Notes under the pieces: model-generated | What the model saw: the letters and a program-made list of their open reading frames with translations, nothing else | The model's database searches: none | Told to the model about the DNA's origin: nothing | Made by a program: the position numbers and the translations under genes | In this document: positions 47,120 through 56,781 of the stretch, in pieces | Layout: every line of letters begins with the position of its first letter | Numbering within the stretch: position 1 is the first letter of the stretch | Origin: Halomonas sp. DQ26W | GTDB taxonomy: Bacteria; Pseudomonadota; Gammaproteobacteria; Pseudomonadales; Halomonadaceae | NCBI RefSeq assembly: GCF_003339685.1 | Contig: NZ_QPKI01000012.1 | Location: 1 to 64,000 of the forward strand | Direction: 5' to 3' | DNA: 64,000 nt

Positions 47120-48441
47120 CCGCATCGCTGCGCAGACAGAAAATCCTGCGCCTGGCCCTGCCGATCATCGCCGGCATGCTGTCGCAGAGCCTGATCAACC
47201 TGGTTGATGCGGCCCTGGTCGGTTCGCTCGGCGAGGTCCCCCTGGCCGGCGTCGGCATCGGCGGCTACGCCATGTTCCTGATCACCGCCCTGGTGTTCGG
47301 CCTGTCGTCGGGTGTCCAGGCGCAGACCGCCAGGCGTCATGGCGAGAAGGACTGGCCCAACTGCGCCATGCCACTCAACGCCGGTCTGGTTATTGCAATC
47401 ACGGTGTCGCTGCCCATCACTCTGTTCAGCCTGTGGCAGGCACCTGCATTGCTCGGCCTGATCAATCAGGATCCCGAGGTGAGCGCAGTGGCCGTCGAAT
47501 ATTTTCGCTGGCGAGTCCTTTCGCTGGTGGCCGTGGCGATGATCTTCTGTTTTCGCGGCTACTGGAACGGCATCCAGCAGACCGGGATCTATCTGCGGAT
47601 CATACTGATCACCCATGTCATCAACGTGGCCGCTAGCCTGACGCTCATCTTCGGTTACCTGGGACTACCGGCAATGGGACCTGCCGGTGCAGGTGCCGGC
47701 ACGACCCTCTCATTGTTCCTCGGGCTTGCCCTCTGGGCGCTGCTGAGCGTTCGGCATGCAATATCGCGTGGCTTTCTGACCGAATTGCCACGGCGCAAGA
47801 CATTAACCACTACCCTGCGCCTGGCCACACCCCACTCATTTCAGCAACTGTGGTTCGCAGCAGGCTACGCGGTACTGTTCTGGATACTTGGTCAGATCGA
47901 CGCCGCAAGCGTGGCGGTGGGGCATGTGCTAATCAATCTTTCACTGTTGCTGATATTGCCCGGCGTGGGGCTCGGCATGGCGGCCATGAGCCTCGTCGGT
48001 CACTCGCTGGGGCAGCAGGCCCACCAGGAGGCTCACCGCTGGGGCTGGGACGTGGTACGCCTAGCCTGGCTCTGCCTGTCGGCCCTGGCACTGCCCATGG
48101 CGCTGTTCCCCGAAATGGTGCTGGGACTGTTTCTCCACGACCCTGGCCTGATCTCCCTTGGGCGGCTGCCACTTCAGCTCACCGCGGCCATGATCGTGCT
48201 GGATGCCGCAGCGCTGGTGCTTGGCCAGGCGCTGCTCGGCGCTGGTGCCAACCGCACCGTGATGACCACAACGCTGACCCTGCAGTGGCTGGTCTTCCTG
48301 CCATTGGCCTGGTGGGTCGGGGTGGGGCTGGACCAGGGACTGCTGGGCATCTGGTGGGTTCAGCTTGGCTACCGCTGTCTGAATTCCGTCTGGTTTGGGC
48401 TTATCTGGCAACGACGCCACTGGCAGCGGCTGGCGGTATAG
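47116..48441 (+). CDS. MATE family efflux transporter
   Basis: 441 aa with about twelve hydrophobic segments and the duplicated MATE fold. Opening [20 protein letters not shown] and the second-half [20 protein letters not shown] are typical of the DinF/NorM type. Drug or metabolite export coupled to Na+ or H+. ATG at 47116 overlaps the metH TGA (ATGA), suggesting translational coupling; a GTG at 47083 inside metH is less likely. Confidence 0.88.
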   Translation: MTASLRRQKILRLALPIIAGMLSQSLINLVDAALVGSLGEVPLAGVGIGGYAMFLITALVFGLSSGVQAQTARRHGEKDWPNCAMPLNAGLVIAITVSLPITLFSLWQAPALLGLINQDPEVSAVAVEYFRWRVLSLVAVAMIFCFRGYWNGIQQTGIYLRIILITHVINVAASLTLIFGYLGLPAMGPAGAGAGTTLSLFLGLALWALLSVRHAISRGFLTELPRRKTLTTTLRLATPHSFQQLWFAAGYAVLFWILGQIDAASVAVGHVLINLSLLLILPGVGLGMAAMSLVGHSLGQQAHQEAHRWGWDVVRLAWLCLSALALPMALFPEMVLGLFLHDPGLISLGRLPLQLTAAMIVLDAAALVLGQALLGAGANRTVMTTTLTLQWLVFLPLAWWVGVGLDQGLLGIWWVQLGYRCLNSVWFGLIWQRRHWQRLAV

Positions 48442-48457
48442 TCTCCGGACATCGGAC

Positions 48458-48486
48458 TTGACTCCTTATATTACTTTCCGTATAAA
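48458..48486 (+). promoter_or_regulatory. sigma-70 promoter of cysI
   Basis: TTGACT (48458-48463), 17 nt, TATAAA (48481-48486) in an AT-rich stretch (48464-48526) that stands out from GC-rich flanks; the start of cysI is 94 nt downstream. AT-rich flanks may bind a CysB-type regulator; no exact site claimed. Confidence 0.65.
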
Positions 48487-48579
48487 AAATATGAATATTT
48501 ATTCTTTCATAGAATAATGCCGAGGCGTTAAGGTGGCCCCCTGACGCTTCGCCACTCTCATAGCAGCAGGACCGGCTGA

Positions 48580-50232
48580 ATGTATCGCTACGACACCCAC
48601 GATCAGACCTTGGTCAATGAACGCGTCGCCCAGTTTCGCGACCAGATGAACCGCTATCTGGCCGGGAGGCTCAGCGAAGAGGAATTTCTGCCACTGCGCG
48701 TGCAGAACGGCCTCTATGTCCAGCGTCATGCTCCCATGCTGCGCATCGCCATCCCCTACGGCATGCTGGCCTCCTACCAGCTGCGCAAGCTGGGCGATCT
48801 GGCCCGCGATTATGATCGCGGCTACGGCCACTTTACTACCCGCACCAACCTGCAGCTGAACTGGCCCAAGCTGGAAACGGTACCCGATATGCTCGCCGAG
48901 CTGGCCAGCGTGCAGATGCACGCCATCCAGACCAGCGGCAACGACATTCGCAACACTTCAAGCGACCAGTTCGCCGGCGTCGCGGAAGACGAAGACGTGG
49001 ATCCGCGCCCTTGGTGCGAACTGATCCGCCAGTGGTCGACCTTCCATCCGGAGTTCACTTACCTGCCGCGCAAGTTCAAGATCGCCGTCACCGGATCAGC
49101 CGAGGACCGTGCCGCAATTCTGGTCCATGACGTGGGTCTACGCCTGTGGCGCGACGCCCACGGTGAGGTCCGGGTCAAGATCTTGGCCGGTGGTGGCCTG
49201 GGGCGTACGCCGATGATCGGCGAGGTGGTCCGCGAGGACCTGCCCTGGCAGCATCTGCTGACCTATCTGGAAGCTCTGGTTCGCGTTTACAACCAGTTCG
49301 GTCGCCGTGACAACAAGTTCAAGGCGCGCATCAAGATTCTGGTCAAGGCGCTGGGCGTGGATGAATTCCGTCGCCGCGTCGATGCTGAGTGGGCCCACCT
49401 CAAGGATGGCCCCCAGACGCTGACCCGCCAGACCGTCGAGGACATGCAGCATCATTTCATAGATCCCGAGCGCCGCCCGATCAGCGAGGAGGCGATTGCC
49501 GGCTACGAGCGGCTGCGCAGCGAGAATCGAGCCTTCGCCCGCTTCGTAACCAACAACGTGCATGGCCACAAGGTACCCGGCTACAAGGCAGTTACCCTGT
49601 CGCTCAAGCGCAGCGGCCACTCTCCCGGCGACTTGACCTGGGAGCAAATGCACCAGGTGGCGGACCTGGCTGACGAGTACAGCTACGGCGAGCTGAGGGT
49701 GACCCACGAGCAGAACCTGGTGCTTTCCGATGTGGCCGTCGACCAGATGAAGGCACTCTGGGATCGCCTCGGCGAACTTGGCCTGGCCAACCCCACCGTG
49801 GGCACCCTCGCCGACCTGATCTGCTGCCCCGGTGGCGACTACTGCGGACTGGCCAACGCCAAGTCGATCCCCGTCGCCCACGCCATCCAGGAGCGCTTCG
49901 AGGATCTCGACTTCCTTTATGACCTGGGGCCGGTCGAGCTGAACATCTCCGGATGCATGAACGCCTGCGGCCATCACCATGTCGGCAATATCGGCATTCT
50001 TGGCGTCGACAAGAAGGGCGAGGAGTGGTACCAGATCTCGCTGGGCGGAGCCCAGGGCAATGAAGCCTCGCTGGGCAAGATCCTCGGCCCCTCCTTCAGC
50101 CGCGATAAGGTGCCCGAAGTGATCGACAATGTACTGCAGGTGTATGTCGGTGAACGGCTAGAGGGTGAGACCTTTGTCGAAACCTATCGCCGTATCGGCC
50201 TCAAACCTTTCAAGGAGCGGGTTTATGCCTGA
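48580..50232 (+). CDS. cysI: assimilatory sulfite reductase hemoprotein (CysI-like)
   Basis: 550 aa siroheme/[4Fe-4S] protein reducing sulfite to sulfide. The cluster cysteines are in ICCPGGDYCGLA and SGCMNACGHHHVGNIG. N- and C-terminal ferredoxin-like halves are recognisable (GHFTTRTNLQLNW, LRVTHEQNLVLSDV). DUF934 gene overlaps the end, as in Pseudomonas cysI-DUF934. Nitrite reductase homologues share these motifs; context favours sulfite. Confidence 0.92.
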   Translation: MYRYDTHDQTLVNERVAQFRDQMNRYLAGRLSEEEFLPLRVQNGLYVQRHAPMLRIAIPYGMLASYQLRKLGDLARDYDRGYGHFTTRTNLQLNWPKLETVPDMLAELASVQMHAIQTSGNDIRNTSSDQFAGVAEDEDVDPRPWCELIRQWSTFHPEFTYLPRKFKIAVTGSAEDRAAILVHDVGLRLWRDAHGEVRVKILAGGGLGRTPMIGEVVREDLPWQHLLTYLEALVRVYNQFGRRDNKFKARIKILVKALGVDEFRRRVDAEWAHLKDGPQTLTRQTVEDMQHHFIDPERRPISEEAIAGYERLRSENRAFARFVTNNVHGHKVPGYKAVTLSLKRSGHSPGDLTWEQMHQVADLADEYSYGELRVTHEQNLVLSDVAVDQMKALWDRLGELGLANPTVGTLADLICCPGGDYCGLANAKSIPVAHAIQERFEDLDFLYDLGPVELNISGCMNACGHHHVGNIGILGVDKKGEEWYQISLGGAQGNEASLGKILGPSFSRDKVPEVIDNVLQVYVGERLEGETFVETYRRIGLKPFKERVYA

Positions 50233-50758
50233 TCAAGCTACCAACGCACGCCCCTTCATATTTGAGGGACGACCCGCCGAGGACCACTGGACGATGATTC
50301 GCGAGCCCGAATCGCCACTCCCCGACGCCCCCGCTATCGTGCCACTGGCCGCATGGCGGGAAGAAGCCAGCAATAGGCAACGGGCACCTCTGCTTGGCAG
50401 CGATACCGAGCTGACACCCGAACTCGCCGCAGAACTTGCCAATGCACCATTGATTGCCATCGACTTCCCCAAGTTCACCGATGGACGCGGCTACAGCACC
50501 GCACGCCTTCTGCGGGAACGTTTCGGCTATACAGGAGAGATTCGTGCCGTGGGTGACGTGCTGGTTGATCAGGTCTTTTTCCTGACCCGGTGCGGTTTCG
50601 ATGCCCTGTCGCTGCGCGAGGACCAGTGGCTGGAAGATGCCCTGCAGGCACTCAACGCTTTCAGTCGTGCCTACCAGCCTGCCGTTGACGAACCGGAGCC
50701 ACTATTCCGTCACCGCCTGCGCGAAGCGGTCCGCGAGGCAGAAACCTCGATGGTCTGA
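50225..50758 (+). CDS. DUF934 domain-containing protein
   Basis: 177 aa. FPKFTDGRGYSTARLLRERFGY and the following IRAVGDVLVDQVFFLTRCGFD are the DUF934 hallmark, usually adjacent to sulfite/nitrite reductase. ATG at 50225 overlaps cysI by 8 nt. The function is unknown but tied to assimilatory sulfate reduction by conserved neighbourhood; possibly an electron-transfer or assembly partner of cysI. Confidence 0.9.
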   Translation: MPDQATNARPFIFEGRPAEDHWTMIREPESPLPDAPAIVPLAAWREEASNRQRAPLLGSDTELTPELAAELANAPLIAIDFPKFTDGRGYSTARLLRERFGYTGEIRAVGDVLVDQVFFLTRCGFDALSLREDQWLEDALQALNAFSRAYQPAVDEPEPLFRHRLREAVREAETSMV

Positions 50759-50775
50759 TGCCACATGTCATTAAA

Positions 50776-50809
50776 CCAGTAAGCCGGCCCCAGTGGGCCG
50801 GCTTACTGG
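50776..50809. terminator. long perfect hairpin after the cysI operon
   Basis: CCAGTAAGCCGGCCC and GGGCCGGCTTACTGG form a 15-bp perfect stem with loop CAGT (50791-50794), 18 bp after the DUF934 stop. No U-run on either side, but its strength and its place between the operon and a minus-strand reading frame suggest a bidirectional terminator. Confidence 0.75.
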
Positions 50810-50818
50810 CTTACGACG

Positions 50819-50952
50819 TTAATCGCGGTACTTCTGCTGCCGCTGCCGATTCGCCACCCTCGCCCGCCGCTCTTGCATAGCATTACCCAAGCCGCCCCGA
50901 GCTTTCCATCAATCGCTTGGAAGTCTTCTTCATCTCGCACAGAGTGATTCAT
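50819..50952 (-). pseudogene. small basic-tailed gene with a one-base frameshift
   Basis: A near-perfect Shine-Dalgarno GGAGGTGG (50956-50963 on the minus strand) precedes ATG at 50952, opening MNHSVRDEEDFQAIDGKLG. The frame then drifts into a poorly coding tail, while the next frame reads GLGNAMQERRARVANRQR and QQKYRD then a stop at 50819. Inserting one G into the GGGG run (about 50896-50899) joins both into an about 44-residue basic-tailed protein. It may be a true frameshift, a sequencing indel, or two unrelated frames. The 311-bp stretch 50759-51069 otherwise holds only the hairpin at 50776-50809 and the downstream ribosome-binding site. Confidence 0.35.
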
Positions 50953-51069
50953 GGACCACCTCCGTGATTGTCGAACCTACCGACCAGCGCCTGGAATCGG
51001 CTTTGGACCGGACAGCCGAGGTCGTGTCGTGGCAGGATGACTCCGTGTCATGTCGATGAGGAGGCATCC

Positions 51070-51537
51070 ATGCAAGGACTGCGATACCTGTTGGCGGCCG
51101 TGGTGGCCCTGCCGCTGGCCACTGTGGCCTGGCTCTGGTTCACCATGCTCAGTCCCTTCACCTACGACCGCCCCGATCACCTGCCGGAAGTGGGCGAAGG
51201 ACCTCACGCTGTCTTCGTCTATGGAACCCTGCGCCTGTCACCGGTGCGTTGGATCGTGATGGGCCGAGCCGGCGAGTCCGAACCCGCAGAACTACATGAT
51301 TTCCGCCGCGAGAAGCTGGATCTGATCGAGGCGCCAGGCGAGCGTGTGGCAGGTGAAGTCATCGTTGTCAGTGCCGATGAACTGGAGCGGCTTGACCGCT
51401 ATGAGCGACTGGGCATTCGCTATGCACGCGTTGCCAAGCGTCTGGCCGACGGACGGACGGCTTGGGTGTATCGCAGGCTGGCCGACGAAGACGTTGGCGT
51501 CGAAGCGCTACTGGAAGCCGGCGGGGCGGATACCTAG
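51070..51537 (+). CDS. membrane-anchored gamma-glutamylcyclotransferase-like protein
   Basis: 155 aa. One N-terminal membrane helix or signal anchor (about 5-25), then a GGCT/AIG2-like fold with VFVYGTLRLSPV (YGTLR substrate loop) and AGEVIVVSADELERLDRYE. The family cleaves gamma-glutamyl compounds to 5-oxoproline and amine or amino acid; the catalytic Glu is likely in the ELERLDRYE region. AGGAGG-type site 6 nt before ATG at 51070. Substrate not predictable. Confidence 0.78.
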   Translation: MQGLRYLLAAVVALPLATVAWLWFTMLSPFTYDRPDHLPEVGEGPHAVFVYGTLRLSPVRWIVMGRAGESEPAELHDFRREKLDLIEAPGERVAGEVIVVSADELERLDRYERLGIRYARVAKRLADGRTAWVYRRLADEDVGVEALLEAGGADT

Positions 51538-51600
51538 TTGTGGTGAGCACGACGCCCCTTCTACAATAGCTGCCACTTCCCAAGGATCGAGGAGCCCGCC

Positions 51601-51954
51601 ATGACCATCACGCTCTATCATAATCCCCGCTGTTCCAAGTCCCGCCAGGCGCTGGCTCTGCTCGAGGAAAATGGCGCCGCGGTAACGATTCGTCGCTACC
51701 TTGACGCCCCCCTCGGGGAGGAGGAGCTGCGCGACCTGATGTCTCGACTGCATGCGGACGGCGAGGCGCTGATTCGAACCCAGGAGCCCGAGTGGGAAAC
51801 GCTGAAAATCGACCTGAAGGACCAGGAGCAGGTGATTCAGGTGCTGGTCAAGCATCCTCAGCTGATGGAGCGCCCCATCGCTGACGATGGCAAGCGTGCC
51901 GTGCTGGGCCGCCCGCCGGAAGACGTGCTCACTTTGCTGTATACCGAAGAGTGA
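51601..51954 (+). CDS. arsC: ArsC/Spx-like thioredoxin-fold arsenate reductase
   Basis: 117 aa. The active-site Cys is in YHNPRCSKSRQALALLEENG, and RPIADDGKRAVLGRPPEDVL ends as in the glutaredoxin-dependent arsenate reductase family. It reduces arsenate to arsenite or acts on another substrate (YfgD-type proteins share the motif). AGGAG precedes ATG. No arsenite pump or ArsR is nearby, so the role is probably the YfgD-like housekeeping type next to wrbA. Confidence 0.85.
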   Translation: MTITLYHNPRCSKSRQALALLEENGAAVTIRRYLDAPLGEEELRDLMSRLHADGEALIRTQEPEWETLKIDLKDQEQVIQVLVKHPQLMERPIADDGKRAVLGRPPEDVLTLLYTEE

Positions 51955-53009
<1,055 letters not shown>

Positions 53010-53199
53010 CTCCCTTGAGTGGATGCCAGGAACCCCTGCAATGCCCCGGCCGCTGGAATAGAATAGTACTAAAGCATGCGGTTTCCCCGGCACAAGAAGG
53101 TTGCCACGTTGCCCAGCTCCTTTGCACCCAGGAAGGCCGTCGACATGTTGTGCTTCGGCCCAGCAGCAGCGACCATTTAGAAAATTTTAGGAGAACGCA

Positions 53200-53841
53200 A
53201 TGACACGAAAGATCGCCGACATTCGGCGCGACTACGAGGGCGGGCAGTTGGAAGAGGAGAAGTTGCCCGCTGACCCCATGGTGTTTCTGGATGAATGGAT
53301 CACACTGGCACTGGACGCCGAGGGCGACAATGGCAACGCCATGACGCTGGCCACCGTCGACAGCAAGGGCCTTCCTCACGCGCGTATCGTACTGCTCAAG
53401 GGATACGATGAAAGAGGCTTGGTATTCTACTCAAATTACCATAGCCACAAGGGCAGCGAGCTGGCCAACGTTCCTTACGCTGCCCTGACCTTCTGGTGGC
53501 CGTCGCTGGGGCGCCAACTGCGCGTCGAGGGGCACGTCGAGTTGGTCGATGCCAAGGAGTCGGATGCTTATTTCAATAGCCGCCCGCGGGCCAGCCAACT
53601 GGGTGCCTGGATCGCCACCCAGAGCGTAGTCATCCCCGGAAGGCAGTGGATCAAGGAGCGGCAGCATCGCTTTGAGCAGGCTTATGAGGACCAGGAGATC
53701 CCCCGTCCCGTCCACTGGGGAGGCTACAGAGTCACACCGGAGATGATCGAATTCTGGCAGGGTCAGCCCAGCCGGTTGCATGACCGTATCCGCTACGAGC
53801 TGCGCGACGGCAACTGGCACTCTTTCCGCATGGCGCCCTGA
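53200..53841 (+). CDS. pdxH: pyridoxamine 5'-phosphate oxidase
   Basis: 213 aa FMN enzyme making pyridoxal 5'-phosphate. NAMTLATVDSKGLPHARIVL, FYSNYHSHKGSELA and the C-terminal RLHDRIRYELRDGNW-type signature are clear. AGGAG precedes ATG. The 190 bp upstream holds nothing recognisable apart from the ribosome-binding site. Confidence 0.96.
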   Translation: MTRKIADIRRDYEGGQLEEEKLPADPMVFLDEWITLALDAEGDNGNAMTLATVDSKGLPHARIVLLKGYDERGLVFYSNYHSHKGSELANVPYAALTFWWPSLGRQLRVEGHVELVDAKESDAYFNSRPRASQLGAWIATQSVVIPGRQWIKERQHRFEQAYEDQEIPRPVHWGGYRVTPEMIEFWQGQPSRLHDRIRYELRDGNWHSFRMAP

Positions 53842-53923
53842 CCTGCATAGCTCTGGATAAGAAAACCCGGGGCAAGGAAGCTCTGATTCATATATCGAAC
53901 GAGGTAATGATTCAGGGTTTCCG

Positions 53924-56671
53924 TTAGTCGGGCATGCTTTCAAGACGGTGTCGCTGCCACTCGTTCTCGGGCTCATTGAGACGCAGCACCGCGTCCACCA
54001 CCTGCTCCTCCATGTTGTAGCGACAGCGAAAGCCCAGGTGCTTCATCAGCGCTCGCATGGGGTGGTTGTCGACCATTATCTTGCCGATCATCTCCAGGGT
54101 GCCCACGCTCTTGCAATAGGCAATCATCTTCTTCATGAGCAGGCTCCCCAGCCCCTGCCCGGCCATGTCGTCACGGACGATCACCGAGAATTCGGTGCGG
54201 ATATTGTCGGGGTCGTTCCACACTCTGACCACGCCCAGCATCTCCTTGCTGCCGTCCTCCCGCAGGTGCTCGGCGATGAACGCCATCTGCCGGTCGTAAT
54301 TGATGTGCGACAGCATCGATAGATCGCGCTGGGTCAGGTCCGACTTGTTGTGAAAGTAGCGAAAGCGAATGCTCTCCTCGGACAGTTGGCCATGGAAGTT
54401 GGTGATCAGCGGCGCGTCCTCGGCACGAATGGGTCGCACCTCGACCGCCATGCCATTGTTGAGCGTCGTCCATTCCCGCAGCTCTTCCGGATAGGGCATG
54501 ATGGCGAAGCGCGCCGGAGTGCCCAGGTCAATGGCGAAATCGACCGCCACAATGCCGTCGCGGTTGAGTAGCAGCGGATTGAGCTCCAGGCCGCGTAGCT
54601 CGAGCAGGTCGGAAGCCATCTGCGACAGCTGGACCAGTAATTGGCAGAGGCGCTCCAGATCACGTTCCGGATCGCTGGAGTGTTCGCGTATCAAACGAGC
54701 AGCGTGGGTGCGCCCCACCATGTCGGCGGCCAGCGTCATGTTCAGTGGCGGCAGTGCCACCTGGCGGTCGGCCAGCACGTTGACCTTGTAACCACCGATA
54801 CCGAACAGAATGATCGGGCCGAAGATGGGGTCGCGGGTGATACCGGCACAGATCTGCATGGAGTGCTTGCCCCGCTGCATTGGCTGCAGACAGTACTCGC
54901 GTATTCTCACCGACGGGAATCTTTCACGCAGTTTGTCGCCGAGGCGAGTGACGCCTTCGGCCGCCTGCTCTGGCGAATGGATATCCTGCAGCAGGCCTGC
55001 CGACATCCTGTGAGGTTGCCGGCGATAGCGAAACGGCCGACAGTTGCTCGCGTGCACGACCTTCACCGCCATGGGGCCGTCGATGCTGCTGGCAGCGTCA
55101 AGGGCCTGTTCCGGCGTCTGCACGTAGCGGCTGGGTGCAACGGGAATGCCGTAGGCCTCCAGAACCTGGGCCGTCTCGGAATGGGACAGTGTCTCGCGCC
55201 CCTCGACCCTGGCCGCTTCGATAAGAGTACGGCAGCGGGCACGGATATCGGGCGTGGTGGCGAAAGGCAGTGTCGGCGGAGTCTCCTGCAGCAGCGCCTG
55301 GACACGCTGGTAATCGACCATGTGCATGAAGGCCTTTACCGCCTTCTCCGGCGAGACGTAGGTCGGTATACCCGCAACGCTGCACTCATGGCGGGCGTCG
55401 AGGGCTGCCTCTAGTCCCATCCAACTGGTCAACAGGTTGCGGCGAAAGCGCTTGCGGTTGGCGATCACCGCCAGGGCAGTGGCCTTGGATGGAGCCAGGC
55501 GCGTCGGTGCATGTACTACCAGCACGGCATCCACCCCAGGGTCACCGGCGACGATTTCCAGCGCCGCCACCAGTTTCTCCGGCGTAGCGTTGCCCCCCAG
55601 GTCTACCGGGTTCTCGCCGGGCTTGCTCATGTCGAAGTCGCCTTTCTTCAGCGCCCGTTGCGTCTCCTCGCTAAAGCTTGCCAGCTTACCACCGGCGCTT
55701 ATCAGCTTATCGATGGCAAGCATGGCCGGCCCCAGACCATTGGAGACGATCGCCAGTCGATCGCCCTTGAGCGGTTTCATCTGGGACAGGGTCATCAATG
55801 CATCGAACAATTCGTCTGAATCGTTGACCCGCACCACGCCGGCTCGGGAGAAGGCTGCGTCAAAGATGATGTCACGGTTGGCGACTCCCGGTGTCGGCGG
55901 CGTGCTGGAAAGATCGGATTCCGGTGTCCGTCCGCTCTTGATGGCGAGAACCAGACGATTTCGCGAGGCATCACGCAGTGCCGTCATGAAGTGCTGGGAG
56001 TCCTGAATCCGCTCCAGGTGCAACAGAATCGCCTGGGTGGGAGAGTACTGATTGATGTAGTCGAGCAAGTCGGGAAGCATGACGTCGACACTGTCGCCCA
56101 CCGTGATGAGATGGGAGAACCCGATTCCCCTCCCGGCGGCCCAATCGATCATGGCGTTGCCGAGCATGCCAGACTGTCCCAGGTAGGCCACCCGGCCCGC
56201 CTTGACCGGCTGACTGGCATAGGAGGCGTTGAGCTTGCGCCCCGGCACGATCAGCCCCATGCACTCGGGCCCCAACACACGAATTCCCGATTCGCGTGCC
56301 GCCACCAGCATTCGTTCGCGGATCGAGCCCTTGTCCCCATTGGCTTCGTCGAGGCGCGAACCACCGGAAAGTACCAGGGTCGCCTTGACACCCAACCGAC
56401 CCAACCGAGAGATCACCTTGGGAAGACTGTGTGCCGGTGAACAGATGACAGCCAGGTCGGGCGTTTCAGGCAACTCACGAATACGCGACACGCAGGCCTG
56501 GCCGAATACCGACTCGTACCCCTTCGGATTGACTGCCCAGATGGTGCCGGGAAAGCCGGCCTCTTGAAGGTTGCGAATGACCAGACCACCGATGGAGTGG
56601 GGCTTTTCCGACGCCCCGATCACAGCGATGATACGTGGCTCGAAGAAGTGCCGTAAGAATCGGGTACCCAA
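53924..56671 (-). CDS. pat: Pat-type protein lysine acetyltransferase (ADP-forming acyl-CoA synthetase-like/GNAT fusion)
   Basis: 915 aa. An NDP-forming acyl-CoA synthetase-like part: CoA-binding (1 to about 140), succinyl-CoA-ligase-like (about 150-470) and ATP-grasp (about 490-710); then a GNAT domain (about 735-900) with the acetyl-CoA loop VRDDMAGQGLGSLLMKKM. The phosphorylatable His of active synthetases (SHTGALAG-type block after KSGR) is missing: KSGRTPESDLSSTPPTPGVA (from 245) lacks it, as known for Pat/PatZ, where this part senses ligands. It acetylates lysines, classically of acetyl-CoA synthetase. Start TTG at 56671 with GGAG upstream. Divergent from a deacetylase gene. Confidence 0.92.
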   Translation of the reverse strand: MGTRFLRHFFEPRIIAVIGASEKPHSIGGLVIRNLQEAGFPGTIWAVNPKGYESVFGQACVSRIRELPETPDLAVICSPAHSLPKVISRLGRLGVKATLVLSGGSRLDEANGDKGSIRERMLVAARESGIRVLGPECMGLIVPGRKLNASYASQPVKAGRVAYLGQSGMLGNAMIDWAAGRGIGFSHLITVGDSVDVMLPDLLDYINQYSPTQAILLHLERIQDSQHFMTALRDASRNRLVLAIKSGRTPESDLSSTPPTPGVANRDIIFDAAFSRAGVVRVNDSDELFDALMTLSQMKPLKGDRLAIVSNGLGPAMLAIDKLISAGGKLASFSEETQRALKKGDFDMSKPGENPVDLGGNATPEKLVAALEIVAGDPGVDAVLVVHAPTRLAPSKATALAVIANRKRFRRNLLTSWMGLEAALDARHECSVAGIPTYVSPEKAVKAFMHMVDYQRVQALLQETPPTLPFATTPDIRARCRTLIEAARVEGRETLSHSETAQVLEAYGIPVAPSRYVQTPEQALDAASSIDGPMAVKVVHASNCRPFRYRRQPHRMSAGLLQDIHSPEQAAEGVTRLGDKLRERFPSVRIREYCLQPMQRGKHSMQICAGITRDPIFGPIILFGIGGYKVNVLADRQVALPPLNMTLAADMVGRTHAARLIREHSSDPERDLERLCQLLVQLSQMASDLLELRGLELNPLLLNRDGIVAVDFAIDLGTPARFAIMPYPEELREWTTLNNGMAVEVRPIRAEDAPLITNFHGQLSEESIRFRYFHNKSDLTQRDLSMLSHINYDRQMAFIAEHLREDGSKEMLGVVRVWNDPDNIRTEFSVIVRDDMAGQGLGSLLMKKMIAYCKSVGTLEMIGKIMVDNHPMRALMKHLGFRCRYNMEEQVVDAVLRLNEPENEWQRHRLESMPD

Positions 56672-56752
56672 GTCGCTTTCTCCGCAAGGTCAGTTTCTGC
56701 CATCCTGTGTACGACTTATTGACACTGTTATGCAAGGGCTTGGCAGCATTAA

Positions 56753-56768
56753 AGTGACCTATGTCACT
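56753..56768. promoter_or_regulatory. CRP/Vfr-like palindrome between pat and the deacetylase gene
   Basis: AGTGACCTATGTCACT is a perfect 6-4-6 inverted repeat resembling the TGTGA-N6-TCACA CRP site (AGTGA-N6-TCACT). It lies about 82-97 bp upstream of the pat start and only 14 nt before the deacetylase start. E. coli patZ is a known CRP target. Activation of pat and repression of the deacetylase gene is a plausible reading. Confidence 0.55.
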
Positions 56769-56781
56769 GTGGAGCGCCCGT

